A stretch of 64,000 nucleotides of DNA from RHLJ01 sp965222205 (GTDB lineage Bacteria; Bacteroidota; Rhodothermia; Balneolales; Balneolaceae): positions 248,001 to 312,000 of the forward strand of contig OZ244932.1 of the NCBI GenBank assembly GCA_965222205.1, given 5' to 3'. Of this stretch, positions 24,870 to 33,978 are shown piece by piece (position 1 is the first letter of the stretch; each line of letters opens with the position of its first letter). Position numbers and translations under genes: made by a program. Under the pieces are notes generated by a model. That model ran no database searches, was not told the origin of the DNA, and saw nothing but the letters and a program-made list of their open reading frames with translations.

Positions 24870-26870
24870 CTACTGATCGATCGAAGTGTTAAATGTTGCC
24901 GATTCGAACCCTAAATATGAGGCTACAAAAGAATACTCTCCTTTCTCGAGATTAGTAATAGTTGCAATTCCATCTGAATTAGTAGTAGCTCCTCGTTTTG
25001 CTTCATTTGAAGCCACCTCAGCTCCAATCAAAGGTTTTCCTCCACCTAAAATTTTGACTTTTAGTGTTCCATTATTACGTTCCAGAACTTCAAAGTTAAG
25101 CTCTTTTTCATTCAACGAACCTTGTTGAGTAGAAAAATCAGAATCATTTAATCTGAAGACAATTGGAAGGGAGTACTGTACACGTACTGGTTCTCCCTTT
25201 TGTATTCCCGGCTCAAATCGGGCTTGCTTTACTGCTTCTAAAGCTGCTTCATCACAACCGCCTCCGATTCCTCTTATAACCTTAGGATTCTCCACTTCTC
25301 CATTCTCATTTACAATGAATTGTACAGTAACCCTGCCTTCAATTCCGGCGCGTTTTGCCATTTCAGGGTACTCTACTTTGCCCTGAATAGAGGCGAGTCC
25401 ACCAACTAGTTTTGGCATTTCTTCCACTACAACAAAGTAATCTCCTTCCTTATTAAATTTAGATTCAGAAGATGTTCTTAATTTTTCCTCTAAACTACTT
25501 ACGCTGGCAAATTGTCCAAAGCCAAGTGTACTTTCTTTATTTATAAAAAGCTTTGCCCATATATCTGCTTTGTCAATAGATTCTGAAATCTGTGCACTTG
25601 AAGAGATTTTAAAATTTATTTCATTGAGCTCAATACTGATTTTATTACCATCTAAAGCTCCCGAAAGCGCACCGCCTTCAAATGGACGTAAACTAATAGC
25701 AACGATGCCATATTCTCCAATATTGAAAGCCGCAATATTGTTGGCGGGTAACCCCACTTCAACCCCCTTTTCTTCAGAAAGGTTAATGATTTCATTGCCA
25801 TTGGCCTCTATTATAAACTGATTAAATGTAAGCTTAGAGTCTTCAAGTTCTTCCATGCTTAATCCCTCAGTTTCTCTCAAATCTGAGCAGGCTATAGGTA
25901 GAGTGATTACTAAAGTCATTGCAAAAAAGAACAAAAGGCTTCTCTTGAGTGATGTTTTATAAAGCTTGTGATGTTTCATGGTTTCAATGCGTTGTTTTAG
26001 GGTTGATTGCTTAACCGCCATACTTACTGAAAATCCACTAAGCCCTCGTTCTAGGGGGACAAGTTCAAACAGCATAGAAGCGTATTTCTTTGTGGAAACC
26101 TGTGTTGTGCTCAGTACTTGTTGATCACAGGAAATTTCCCGGTAGGTTTCAATTTCTTTGGCGCCAAATCGAATTAAAGGATGGAACCACAGAGCAGATT
26201 CAATCACGGAAAGAAAAAACTGGAGCAAGTAATCACCCCGTTCTATATGCACCAGTTCATGCTGAATCGCCATCTCCACTTTTTCAGTTTGATCCTGGAT
26301 TTTCTTCGGAAGCACGATAACAGGGGTAACCCATCCAAAAGTAAACGGAACCAGTGGATGGTCATGAAATGCAATTTGTATATTTTTTTTGGTCGACTGA
26401 AAACCTTGAAGAGGAGATACTTCCAATACTTCATGCAATCGTTTCAAGTTGATATAGGAAGTTAATAGCCGGATTAAAAAGAAGAGACTTATAGTTAGTA
26501 CGAGGGCAGTGGCAGCTCCGATCAAGAAATTAGGATTAAGAAAATCGGGCTGAAAAACAGAAGTGGCTGACTGAGCATTTACTGCAAGTTCAATAGGACT
26601 TTGAACTACAAAAATAGCTCCTTCAAAATTACCGGAACTAATGGTGCTTTGTCTTATTTGATGAATGACATAGCTTGCTAAAAATCCGAAAGGAATAGCG
26701 GCTAATGTTGCGAGTCGCAAATGATACTGATACAGCGGATTTAAAAAGGAAGCATGTTTTAGTGCAACAAAAGCAATAAAGGCTACGACAGACCAAATCA
26801 GTAGTGGAAACCAAAAAAGATCAACACTGAGGGAGCCAAGAAGTTGAAAAAATTCATACATAGGTTGCAT
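24870..26870 (-). CDS. BlaR1-like M56 metallopeptidase with TonB and CarboxypepD_reg-like domains
   Basis: This 666-residue signal transducer has four N-terminal transmembrane helices and an M56 peptidase core (about 150-300) with the zinc motif HELVH in QHELVHIERGDYLL near residue 205. A further helix lies near 310-330. The periplasmic part continues into a TonB C-terminal domain (about 490-570; YPEMAKRAGIEGRVTVQFIV) and a last beta-sandwich of CarboxypepD_reg type (GAEVASNEAKRGATTNSDG). Such proteins sense envelope or beta-lactam stress and inactivate a BlaI repressor. The partner blaI gene ends 2 nt upstream. Confidence 0.9.
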   Translation of the reverse strand: MQPMYEFFQLLGSLSVDLFWFPLLIWSVVAFIAFVALKHASFLNPLYQYHLRLATLAAIPFGFLASYVIHQIRQSTISSGNFEGAIFVVQSPIELAVNAQSATSVFQPDFLNPNFLIGAATALVLTISLFFLIRLLTSYINLKRLHEVLEVSPLQGFQSTKKNIQIAFHDHPLVPFTFGWVTPVIVLPKKIQDQTEKVEMAIQHELVHIERGDYLLQFFLSVIESALWFHPLIRFGAKEIETYREISCDQQVLSTTQVSTKKYASMLFELVPLERGLSGFSVSMAVKQSTLKQRIETMKHHKLYKTSLKRSLLFFFAMTLVITLPIACSDLRETEGLSMEELEDSKLTFNQFIIEANGNEIINLSEEKGVEVGLPANNIAAFNIGEYGIVAISLRPFEGGALSGALDGNKISIELNEINFKISSSAQISESIDKADIWAKLFINKESTLGFGQFASVSSLEEKLRTSSESKFNKEGDYFVVVEEMPKLVGGLASIQGKVEYPEMAKRAGIEGRVTVQFIVNENGEVENPKVIRGIGGGCDEAALEAVKQARFEPGIQKGEPVRVQYSLPIVFRLNDSDFSTQQGSLNEKELNFEVLERNNGTLKVKILGGGKPLIGAEVASNEAKRGATTNSDGIATITNLEKGEYSFVASYLGFESATFNTSIDQ

Positions 26871-26872
26871 GA

Positions 26873-27259
26873 TTAATCCTCCATCCCGTCGATTAATTTT
26901 TTGATCTCAGCCCGATCTTCTTTGCTGAGGTTTTCATGTTTAACAAGAGTTTGGATAAGTGCTGATGGGGAGCCTTTGAATACCTTATCGAGAATTTCAC
27001 TTAGCAGTTTTCCCTGAACATGTTCCGGCTGTTGGCTGTGTCTAGCACTATAAACATAGGTCGTTCCTTCTTTTCTGTATTTCAGAACTCCTTTGTCACT
27101 CAGGTTTTTCATTACCGTCATAATCGTGGTGTAGGCTACTTTTCTTTTTTTCAGGATTTGCTCCAGAACATCATTCACAGTTGCTTCTTTCAGCTCCCAT
27201 ACAATATGAAGTACTTCAAGTTCTGTTTTTCCAATCGGTAGAAATCTTTTATTAGTCAT
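26873..27259 (-). CDS. BlaI/MecI-family transcriptional repressor
   Basis: This 128-residue winged-helix repressor has the signature GKTELEVLHIVWELKEATVNDV, then VAYTTIMTVMKNLSDKGVLKYRKEG and a C-terminal dimerisation half. Members repress their own operon until cleaved after BlaR1 activation. It is the first gene of the blaI-blaR1 pair and is preceded by a perfect 20-bp palindrome at 27276-27295, which is its expected operator. Confidence 0.93.
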   Translation of the reverse strand: MTNKRFLPIGKTELEVLHIVWELKEATVNDVLEQILKKRKVAYTTIMTVMKNLSDKGVLKYRKEGTTYVYSARHSQQPEHVQGKLLSEILDKVFKGSPSALIQTLVKHENLSKEDRAEIKKLIDGMED

Positions 27260-27275
27260 AGTAAACGAATTAGTT

Positions 27276-27295
27276 AATACTATTATAATAGTATT
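27276..27295. promoter_or_regulatory. Probable BlaI operator overlapping a divergent promoter
   Basis: AATACTATTATAATAGTATT is a perfect 20-bp palindrome in the 103-bp gap between blaI (minus) and the cryptochrome/photolyase gene (plus). It contains TATAAT, readable as a -10 box on either strand, and TACTA/TAGTA half-sites like those bound by BlaI/MecI repressors. Binding here could silence both directions. Confidence 0.7.
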
Positions 27296-27362
27296 TAATT
27301 GAGATGCAAAATTAGAATTTCAATTGAGGAACTAAATTGCATCAAATATCAATTTTAAAGGC

Positions 27363-28934
27363 ATGAAAACAAGACTTTTTTTATCAGAGATTGATGGCAG
27401 AATTAATAAGCCGGAATTAGATAAACATCCAAAAGCGGTGTTTGTATTACATGACCAACTGAATTTGGAAGTGTGGCCGGATTGGGTGAAAGAAGAAAAG
27501 CCACTACTTATTTTTATCGAATCGAAAAAGAAGGGGGAATCACTGCCATATCACAAAAAGAAGTTGATTTACCTGTTGAGCTCTATGCGTAATTTTGCCC
27601 TGGAATGTTTTGAGACGGGGTTTCCGGTACTATACCATTCTACAAAAGGCCATTATGATGATGGCTTAAAAGAGATACTTGAAGACTCAAAAGAGCTGGA
27701 ACTTACATTTATGACACCTTCAGAGTGGGGTTCACGTGAACGTCTTCTATCAGTAAGGGAAAAGTTCAATAATCGTGTAAAGGAAATTCCAAACACCTTT
27801 TTCTTAGCGGATGAGCAAGAGTACAAAGATAAAATTGGGCCTGGCTACAGGATGGAATACTTCTACAGGGACATGCGTCGGATGACTGGTTATTTGATGG
27901 ACGGAACAAAGCCTGAAGGAGGAGAGTGGAATTATGATGAGGAAAACCGGAAGAAGCTACCTAAGAATATCAAAACTCCAGAATGGGCTTCCACAGAAGT
28001 TGACAGTGTGACTCAGGAAGTAATTGATTTAGTAAAACATTCATTTAGCCATCATTTCGGGGAGCTGGACGGATTTGATTATGCAGTTACCCGTCGGCAA
28101 GCTTTATATCGGCTAAACGATTTCATTGAACACGGACTCGATCAATTTGGTCCGTATGAAGACGCCTTGGCTACCGGAGAGCATGTAATCTTTCATTCTC
28201 ACCTATCGATGTATATAAATAATGGGCTGCTGCTTCCAAAGGAAGTATGTGATAGAGCACAAGAAGCTTACGACGCGGGAAAGGCAAGGCTCAACTCAGT
28301 AGAAGGTTTTATCCGACAGATTATTGGTTGGAGAGAGTTTGTGCGGATATACTATGAAGCGATGATGCCAAAAGTTCGGGAAGCAAATCACTTTGAGTTT
28401 GAGCGAAACTTACCAGAGATGTACTGGACCGGAGATACGAAGATGCATTGCATGAGCGAATGTCTGAAGCCAGTAATTAAATCCGGGTATTCCCATCACA
28501 TTCCAAGGCTGATGGTGCTTAGTAATTTCAGTAATCTTACCGAAACGAACCCTCAACAACTTAACGAGTGGTTTTGGTTTGCTTATACCGATGCCTATGA
28601 ATGGGTAGTTCTGCCAAATGTGCTCGGAATGTCTACCTTTGCAGATGGAGGAGTACTGGCGTCAAAACCCTATGCGGCGGGAGGAAACTACATCAATAAG
28701 ATGAGCAACTACTGTAAGAGCTGTTCCTATAAAATCAGCAAGAAAACTGGTGAAGATGCCTGCCCGTTTAATTATCTGTACTGGAATTTTGTGGATGAGC
28801 AACGGGAGACTTTTATGGAAAATGGCAGAGCAAATTTTATGGTGAATATGTTTGATAAAAAATCAGACGAGGAGAAAGAAGCCATTAAATCAAACAGTAT
28901 TAGCTTTATCGAAGGGTTAGAGAGAAGTAGTTAG
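27363..28934 (+). CDS. FeS-type bacterial cryptochrome / (6-4) photolyase
   Basis: This 523-residue photolyase-superfamily protein has an N-terminal alpha/beta domain followed by the FAD-binding helical domain (VEGFIRQIIGWREFVRIYY, about 318-336). Four Cys at residues 363, 451, 454 and 467 have spacings 88, 3 and 13, which as I recall equal those of the [4Fe-4S] ligands of Agrobacterium PhrB. This supports a (6-4) photolyase/CryPro assignment. It probably repairs UV (6-4) photoproducts, though a signalling role is possible. It is divergent from blaI with a shared palindrome. Confidence 0.9.
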   Translation: MKTRLFLSEIDGRINKPELDKHPKAVFVLHDQLNLEVWPDWVKEEKPLLIFIESKKKGESLPYHKKKLIYLLSSMRNFALECFETGFPVLYHSTKGHYDDGLKEILEDSKELELTFMTPSEWGSRERLLSVREKFNNRVKEIPNTFFLADEQEYKDKIGPGYRMEYFYRDMRRMTGYLMDGTKPEGGEWNYDEENRKKLPKNIKTPEWASTEVDSVTQEVIDLVKHSFSHHFGELDGFDYAVTRRQALYRLNDFIEHGLDQFGPYEDALATGEHVIFHSHLSMYINNGLLLPKEVCDRAQEAYDAGKARLNSVEGFIRQIIGWREFVRIYYEAMMPKVREANHFEFERNLPEMYWTGDTKMHCMSECLKPVIKSGYSHHIPRLMVLSNFSNLTETNPQQLNEWFWFAYTDAYEWVVLPNVLGMSTFADGGVLASKPYAAGGNYINKMSNYCKSCSYKISKKTGEDACPFNYLYWNFVDEQRETFMENGRANFMVNMFDKKSDEEKEAIKSNSISFIEGLERSS

Positions 28935-29024
28935 CTACGAATCCGACTCGCATTTTTATGCAATATCCACCTGCGGGTTAACGGGTTAGATTCAAACTAA
29001 CCATTAAAGTTATCGGAGCGGGTT

Positions 29025-29717
29025 ATGAAAAAAATAAACTACCTCATCTTTGCTATTGCACTTATACCCGGATTAGTAAATGCTCAGGGATTTAATTTTG
29101 ATATCGGGTTTGCATTAGGAACACCCCAGGGGAGTTTCCACCAATCACTGGAAAGAAATGCCTACGGGCTGGACATGTCGGCGACATATCAGATTCCAAG
29201 ATCACCAATTCATTTCGGTATTGGTGGTGTATATCAAAACTTCGGGTGGGACGAACGCACAGAATTCTTTAGTCCTGATATTCAGGAAGTAAGAGTGAAA
29301 GTGAGAACCACAAATAATATGTTTACTCCGCATTTAATTATGCGCTTTGAGCCTGAATATGGGGTGATTAAACCCTTTGTTGAGGGTTTGGTAGGTTTCA
29401 ATTACTTGTATACACAAAGTAGTGTAGTTGATGGCTGGGATGATGACGAGTTAGCGAGCACCGTTAATCACGATTACTATACACCTAGTTACGGAATCGG
29501 AGGAGGTATGAAGTTCAGGCTATATGAAGGATACGATGAGGATGGAGATTTTATTGGGTTTTCAATAATCGTGAAAGCGAAATATATGCTAGGTGGAGAA
29601 GCAGACTATTTGAAAGAAGGGGATTTAATCAGAACTCGTCGGGGACTGGATTATAACCTGTCAAGATCAAGAACAGATCTTACCACCTTTAACGTAGGTT
29701 TTGTGTTCAATTTCTGA
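29025..29717 (+). CDS. Outer-membrane beta-barrel protein
   Basis: This 230-residue protein has a signal peptide (ending LVNAQG), alternating strands rich in Gly and aromatic residues, and a C-terminal Phe in FNVGFVFNF, as expected of small OmpW/OmpX-like barrels. Paired strand motifs include IHFGIGGVYQNFGW and YGIGGGMKFRLYEG. No transport substrate can be named. It lies between two photolyase genes on the same strand, 43 nt before the class II enzyme. Confidence 0.8.
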   Translation: MKKINYLIFAIALIPGLVNAQGFNFDIGFALGTPQGSFHQSLERNAYGLDMSATYQIPRSPIHFGIGGVYQNFGWDERTEFFSPDIQEVRVKVRTTNNMFTPHLIMRFEPEYGVIKPFVEGLVGFNYLYTQSSVVDGWDDDELASTVNHDYYTPSYGIGGGMKFRLYEGYDEDGDFIGFSIIVKAKYMLGGEADYLKEGDLIRTRRGLDYNLSRSRTDLTTFNVGFVFNF

Positions 29718-29759
29718 AACTGGAATGTAGTACAGTGAATATCGGTTTGTGTACTTGCT

Positions 29760-31250
29760 ATGCAGACCGATATAAAAAACATCAACAGTTACAGAAGATT
29801 CAGCCGAAATGACAATCAGCCAAACAAGGATGGCGAATATGTCCTCTATTGGATGCAGATCAACCGGCGCTTTCAGTATAATTATGCACTGGAATATGCC
29901 ATAGCATGGGCCAACAAGCTCGGTAAACCACTACTTATTTATGAAGGCCTAAACGTCGGTTATCCTTGGGCAAGCGACCGCTTTCATACCTTTATTATGC
30001 AGGGAATGAAAGAAAATCTTGAGATTGCGAAGTCCAAAGACCTAAACATGTTTAGCTATGTTGAGCCGGAGCCAAGGGCTGGTAAAGGGCTGCTATACAC
30101 GTTGGCTGAAAAAGCCTCTGTTGTGATCTCTGATGAGTTTCCGGTGTTTATTATCCGAAAACACAATGAATCAGTAGGTAAAAAACTTGATGTCCCGTAC
30201 ATCACGGTAGACTCAAATGGTCTGATACCGCTTGGAATAACAGATAAAGACCCTTATTCAGCCTATCTCTTCAGAAAGATAATGCAGAAGCATTTTATTG
30301 AAGCTTACACTAATCCACCAAAGCAAAATCCTCTGGATGATCTGAAGAATACAAGTGCAGTGTCTTTGTCTGATGAGTTTTTAGAAAAGTATCCTCGTGG
30401 AGATGAAGGCCTCCATGCCATAGAAAAAACTGTTTCGGGTTTAGATATCGATCATTCTGTTGGAGTGATTGATATGGAAGGAAGTCGGCAAGCAGCTTTA
30501 GGAAAGCTCGGTCAGTTTATTGGGCATGGATTGCTGGAGTACGATGAGAAACGTAATCACCCTGATGAAAAGAAAACCAGCGGACTAAGTCCATGGCTCC
30601 ACTTCGGGAAAATCAGTGCATATGAAATTGTAAAGACGGTGTTGGATCACCAACCCGAAGACTGGGATTTGGACAGTATCACTCCAAACGGGGGTAAGAA
30701 CTCAGGATTTTTCAATGGCGATCCTAATATTGAAAGCTTTTTGGATGAGGTGGTCACCTGGCGGGAAGTGGGATTCCATTATGCACACCACCGTCCGGAT
30801 TACGATCAGTTTGAAAGCCTCCCTGATTGGGTTCGGAAAACTATGGATGAACACAGAAATGATGAAAGAGAGTACATCTATTCTTTAGAAGAATTTGAAC
30901 AATCTAAAACACATGACGAGCTTTGGAACGCTGCTCAAACACAGCTCCGGGAGGAAGGAATCATCCATAATTATTTACGCATGCTTTGGGGGAAAAAAGT
31001 CATCGAATGGACCCCTGATTACCGAACTGCGCTTGACTATCTTATTGAGCTGAACAACAAATATGCAATTGATGGAAGAGATCCGAATAGCTATTCAGGC
31101 ATTTTCTGGGTGTTAGGACGCTTTGATCGTGCCTGGCAGGAGCGGGAGGTATTTGGCAAACTCCGTTATATGACCAGCGACAGCACCCGTAAAAAAGTGA
31201 AGCTCAAGCAGTATCTGGATAAGTATGGAAGTCAGAAAAGTCTATTATGA
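29760..31250 (+). CDS. Class II CPD photolyase
   Basis: This 496-residue DNA photolyase has class II hallmarks: the start of the antenna domain EYVLYWMQINRRFQYNYAL, the motif VDSNGLIPL, and in the FAD domain TSGLSPWLHFGKISAYEIV, FLDEVVTWREVGFHYAHH and YLRMLWGKKVIEWT. It uses reduced FAD and light to split cyclobutane pyrimidine dimers. It starts 42 nt after the outer-membrane protein gene and ends 51 nt before rarA, within a DNA-repair stretch. Confidence 0.93.
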   Translation: MQTDIKNINSYRRFSRNDNQPNKDGEYVLYWMQINRRFQYNYALEYAIAWANKLGKPLLIYEGLNVGYPWASDRFHTFIMQGMKENLEIAKSKDLNMFSYVEPEPRAGKGLLYTLAEKASVVISDEFPVFIIRKHNESVGKKLDVPYITVDSNGLIPLGITDKDPYSAYLFRKIMQKHFIEAYTNPPKQNPLDDLKNTSAVSLSDEFLEKYPRGDEGLHAIEKTVSGLDIDHSVGVIDMEGSRQAALGKLGQFIGHGLLEYDEKRNHPDEKKTSGLSPWLHFGKISAYEIVKTVLDHQPEDWDLDSITPNGGKNSGFFNGDPNIESFLDEVVTWREVGFHYAHHRPDYDQFESLPDWVRKTMDEHRNDEREYIYSLEEFEQSKTHDELWNAAQTQLREEGIIHNYLRMLWGKKVIEWTPDYRTALDYLIELNNKYAIDGRDPNSYSGIFWVLGRFDRAWQEREVFGKLRYMTSDSTRKKVKLKQYLDKYGSQKSLL

Positions 31251-31301
31251 CTTTTGAGTACCAATAACATATATTGCACATATTTTAATTAATCCATTTC
31301 T

Positions 31302-32672
31302 ATGGATCTGTTTCAGGATAAAAGTCAGCAAGGATTTCGTGTAAACGAACCTGACTCGTTTGATTATCACCAGCCACTTGCCACACGAATGCGACCAAAT
31401 TCGTTGGAAGAATTTGTAGGACAGGAACACCTGGTTGGGGAAGGAAAAATGCTTCGCCGGATGATCGAAAGTGGTGTGATTGGGTCACTCATTTTTTATG
31501 GTCCGCCAAGTTCAGGGAAAACTACCTTGGCGCATGTAATCTCGAAAGAAATTAAAGCGGCCTTCGAAGTCATCAATGCGGTGTTGGATGGAATCAAAGA
31601 ACTACGAACGGTGGTTGAAAGGGCCGAAAAGCTTAGAAAACTCAATGGCCGCAAAACCATCCTTTTTGTGGATGAAATTCATCGCTGGAACAAAGCCCAA
31701 CAAGATGCTTTACTTCCTCATTTGGAAAGTGGAATTATCACCTTGGTTGGAGCAACTACCGAAAATCCATTTTATTCACTGGTTAATCCATTGCTTTCCA
31801 GATGTCAGTTGTTCGAGTTAAAACCGCTCCTCAAAGAAGATGTGGAACACATGATTCACCGAGCTTTGCTAGACAAAGAAAAGGGGTTGGGGAGCAAAGA
31901 AATCAAAATAGATCAGGATGCGATCGATCATTTTGCAGACTATGCCGGAGGAGATGTCCGAAATGCACTTAATGCCTTAGAAGTAGCGGTTTTATCAAGC
32001 AAGCCCGATGATGAAGGAATTATTCATATACATCTCGATGTAGCCAAAGAAAGTATCCAGCGCAGAACGGTTCGTTATGATCGTACCGGAGATGAGCATT
32101 ATCATTATATCTCTGCTTTCATAAAATCGGTCCGAGGCTCCGATCCTGATGGAGCACTATATTGGATGAACGCTATGCTGGAAGGAGGAGATGATCCGAA
32201 CTTTCTTTTCCGGCGCATGTTTATTCTTGCCAGCGAAGACATTGGATTGGCAGAACCAAACGCCATTACGATTGTGAATTCATGTCACGAAGCATTTATG
32301 AAATGCGGAATGCCCGAAGGAATGTTTTTCTTGTCACATGCGGCACTTTATTTGGCGATGTGCCCCAAGAGTAACAGTACACTGGGGATTTTTAAGGCGA
32401 GCAGTGAAATCAAAGAAAAGGGAGTGGGCAATGTTCCACCATATCTGAAAGATAAAACCGCGAATAAACTGTCTGCCCGCTATCAGGATATCGAGAATGC
32501 TTCCAAAGATTATAAATATCCACATAGCCATCCCGGGCATTGGGTGGATCAGCAATACCTGCCCGACCCGCTTAAGAACACTTCCTTTTATGAACCAGGG
32601 CCTGAGGGAAGAGAAGGATTACTAAAAAAGCGACTTGATGCGATAAAGGGAAAGGATCAATCAGAGGAATAA
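31302..32672 (+). CDS. rarA: Replication-associated recombination protein A
   Basis: This 456-residue AAA+ ATPase (RarA/MgsA/WRNIP1 family) acts at stalled replication forks. Walker A is FYGPPSSGKTTLAHVI (about 63-78), Walker B is TILFVDEIHRWNKAQQDALL near 120, sensor 1 is LVGATTENPFYSL, and the C-terminal tetramerisation region contains GSDPDGALYWMNAMLEGG. The N-terminal PLATRMRPNSLEEFVGQEHL is standard. It follows the photolyase gene by 51 nt, in the same direction. Confidence 0.95.
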   Translation: MDLFQDKSQQGFRVNEPDSFDYHQPLATRMRPNSLEEFVGQEHLVGEGKMLRRMIESGVIGSLIFYGPPSSGKTTLAHVISKEIKAAFEVINAVLDGIKELRTVVERAEKLRKLNGRKTILFVDEIHRWNKAQQDALLPHLESGIITLVGATTENPFYSLVNPLLSRCQLFELKPLLKEDVEHMIHRALLDKEKGLGSKEIKIDQDAIDHFADYAGGDVRNALNALEVAVLSSKPDDEGIIHIHLDVAKESIQRRTVRYDRTGDEHYHYISAFIKSVRGSDPDGALYWMNAMLEGGDDPNFLFRRMFILASEDIGLAEPNAITIVNSCHEAFMKCGMPEGMFFLSHAALYLAMCPKSNSTLGIFKASSEIKEKGVGNVPPYLKDKTANKLSARYQDIENASKDYKYPHSHPGHWVDQQYLPDPLKNTSFYEPGPEGREGLLKKRLDAIKGKDQSEE

Positions 32673-32738
32673 AATTCCTATTTTCAAGAATAATCTTTTT
32701 TAAAAAAAGTCATCAAATAAGAATCAATCAAAGATAAA

Positions 32739-33281
32739 ATGAATTTGAAAGTCATCAGCGGTACAGATATGTCAAATTCCAAATGTTTGGAAGTGGCTAA
32801 TTATATAAAAGGACTTTATCAAAAGTTAGGAGTAGAAGCTGATGTAATTGATATGGCAGACTTTCCTCTTGCAGATGTTGTAGGTGGAAAATATATGGAA
32901 GAAGTGCCATCAGTAAAAAAATTCAGAAAACCTGTAATAGAGGCTGATGCCCTTTTGTTTGTGATTCCGGAATACAACGGCAGTTTTCCAGGGATTCTTA
33001 AGATGTTCATTGATTATCTTCCCTACCCCAGTGCACTTGTAGAAAAACCAATCGCTTATGTCGGAATTGCGGGAGGGGCATTTGGTGGCTTGCGACCTGT
33101 GGAGCAGTTTCAGATGGTGGCTAATTATTTAAATGCACATCAATATCCTGAAAGAGTATTTATAAGCAGAGTACAGGATATGTTTGATCCTAAAACAGGA
33201 ATTAAAGATGATTTCCAGCAGAAGTTACTTCAGTCTCAAACGGAAGGTTTCGTCAAGTTTGTTGAGGCTCTGATCAACTAG
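32739..33281 (+). CDS. NADPH-dependent FMN reductase family protein
   Basis: This 180-residue flavodoxin-fold reductase begins LKVISGTDMSNSKCLEVANY (phosphate loop) and contains VIPEYNGSFPGILKMFIDY, the FMN-contacting motif of the family, and VGIAGGAFGG. It may reduce flavin, quinones or azo compounds. Its 3' end overlaps by 8 bp the 3' end of the convergent response-regulator gene. Confidence 0.88.
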   Translation: MNLKVISGTDMSNSKCLEVANYIKGLYQKLGVEADVIDMADFPLADVVGGKYMEEVPSVKKFRKPVIEADALLFVIPEYNGSFPGILKMFIDYLPYPSALVEKPIAYVGIAGGAFGGLRPVEQFQMVANYLNAHQYPERVFISRVQDMFDPKTGIKDDFQQKLLQSQTEGFVKFVEALIN

Positions 33282-33978
33282 TTTTAAGGAGATAGCCAAC
33301 ACCATGTAGTGTGATTAGATAGCGGGGATCATCAGGGTGCATCTCAATCTTAGCGCGTAGCTTTGAAATGTGTACATCCACGGTTCTGGTGTTTGTACTA
33401 TATTCGTAGCGCCACACTTTCTCAAGAAGTTCGTCCCTGGATACAGGTTCGCCACCGGCGCTTAAGAGGTAGCGGATTAATTCAACTTCTCTCGCAGTAA
33501 GTTCATTTACTTTTCCATCCGGGAAAGAAACTTCAGATTCCAGCAAGTCAATTTTAACCTCACCAAGCTTTAGTATTTCTACTTCACTGGAAGAAGAATA
33601 AGTGCCTGCTCTCCGAAGCCGGGCTTGAATTCGTGCCAGTAGCTCTTTCACACCAAATGGCTTGGTAAGATAATCATCAGCGCCCAGGTTCAATCCTTTT
33701 ACTTTGTCGATTTCCTGATCTTTAGCAGTAAGCATTATGATCGGAAAGGTGTATTTAAGCTCACGTACTTCTTTGCAGATATCGTAGCCGCTTTTACCGG
33801 GGAGCATGATATCCAGGATCATTAAATCAGGGGAGTGTTCCTGTACTAATTCAACAGCATGTTCGCCATCTTCACTAACAATTACCTGATAGCCTTCACT
33901 CTCTAAGGTATCACGGAGGGTAAAAATTAAACTTGGTTCGTCTTCTACAACAAGAATTTTGATGGTCTTATCAGGCAT
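33274..33978 (-). CDS. OmpR/PhoB-family response regulator
   Basis: This 234-residue regulator has a receiver domain (1-120) with acidic pocket VVEDEPS, the phospho-acceptor Asp in DLMILDIMLPGKSGYD (about 55) and switch Lys in YLTKPFG. A winged-helix domain (about 135-232) includes ELTAREVELIRYLLS and VDVHISKLRAKIE. It overlaps the kinase gene by 8 bp (33971-33978), so the pair is translationally coupled. Target genes cannot be read. Confidence 0.95.
   Translation of the reverse strand: MPDKTIKILVVEDEPSLIFTLRDTLESEGYQVIVSEDGEHAVELVQEHSPDLMILDIMLPGKSGYDICKEVRELKYTFPIIMLTAKDQEIDKVKGLNLGADDYLTKPFGVKELLARIQARLRRAGTYSSSSEVEILKLGEVKIDLLESEVSFPDGKVNELTAREVELIRYLLSAGGEPVSRDELLEKVWRYEYSTNTRTVDVHISKLRAKIEMHPDDPRYLITLHGVGYLLKTS

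Noticed and set aside
24870..26870. Beta-lactamase locus suggested by BlaI/BlaR1
   Set aside because: No beta-lactamase or penicillin-binding gene is nearby and the sensor half is TonB-like.
28984..29002. GGTTAG/CTAACC inverted repeat before the outer-membrane protein gene
   Set aside because: It is only 6 bp per arm and without a T run; too short to call a terminator or operator.
33274..33281. 8-bp overlap of convergent genes as a possible frameshift sign
   Set aside because: Both proteins are full-length for their families; short convergent overlaps are ordinary.
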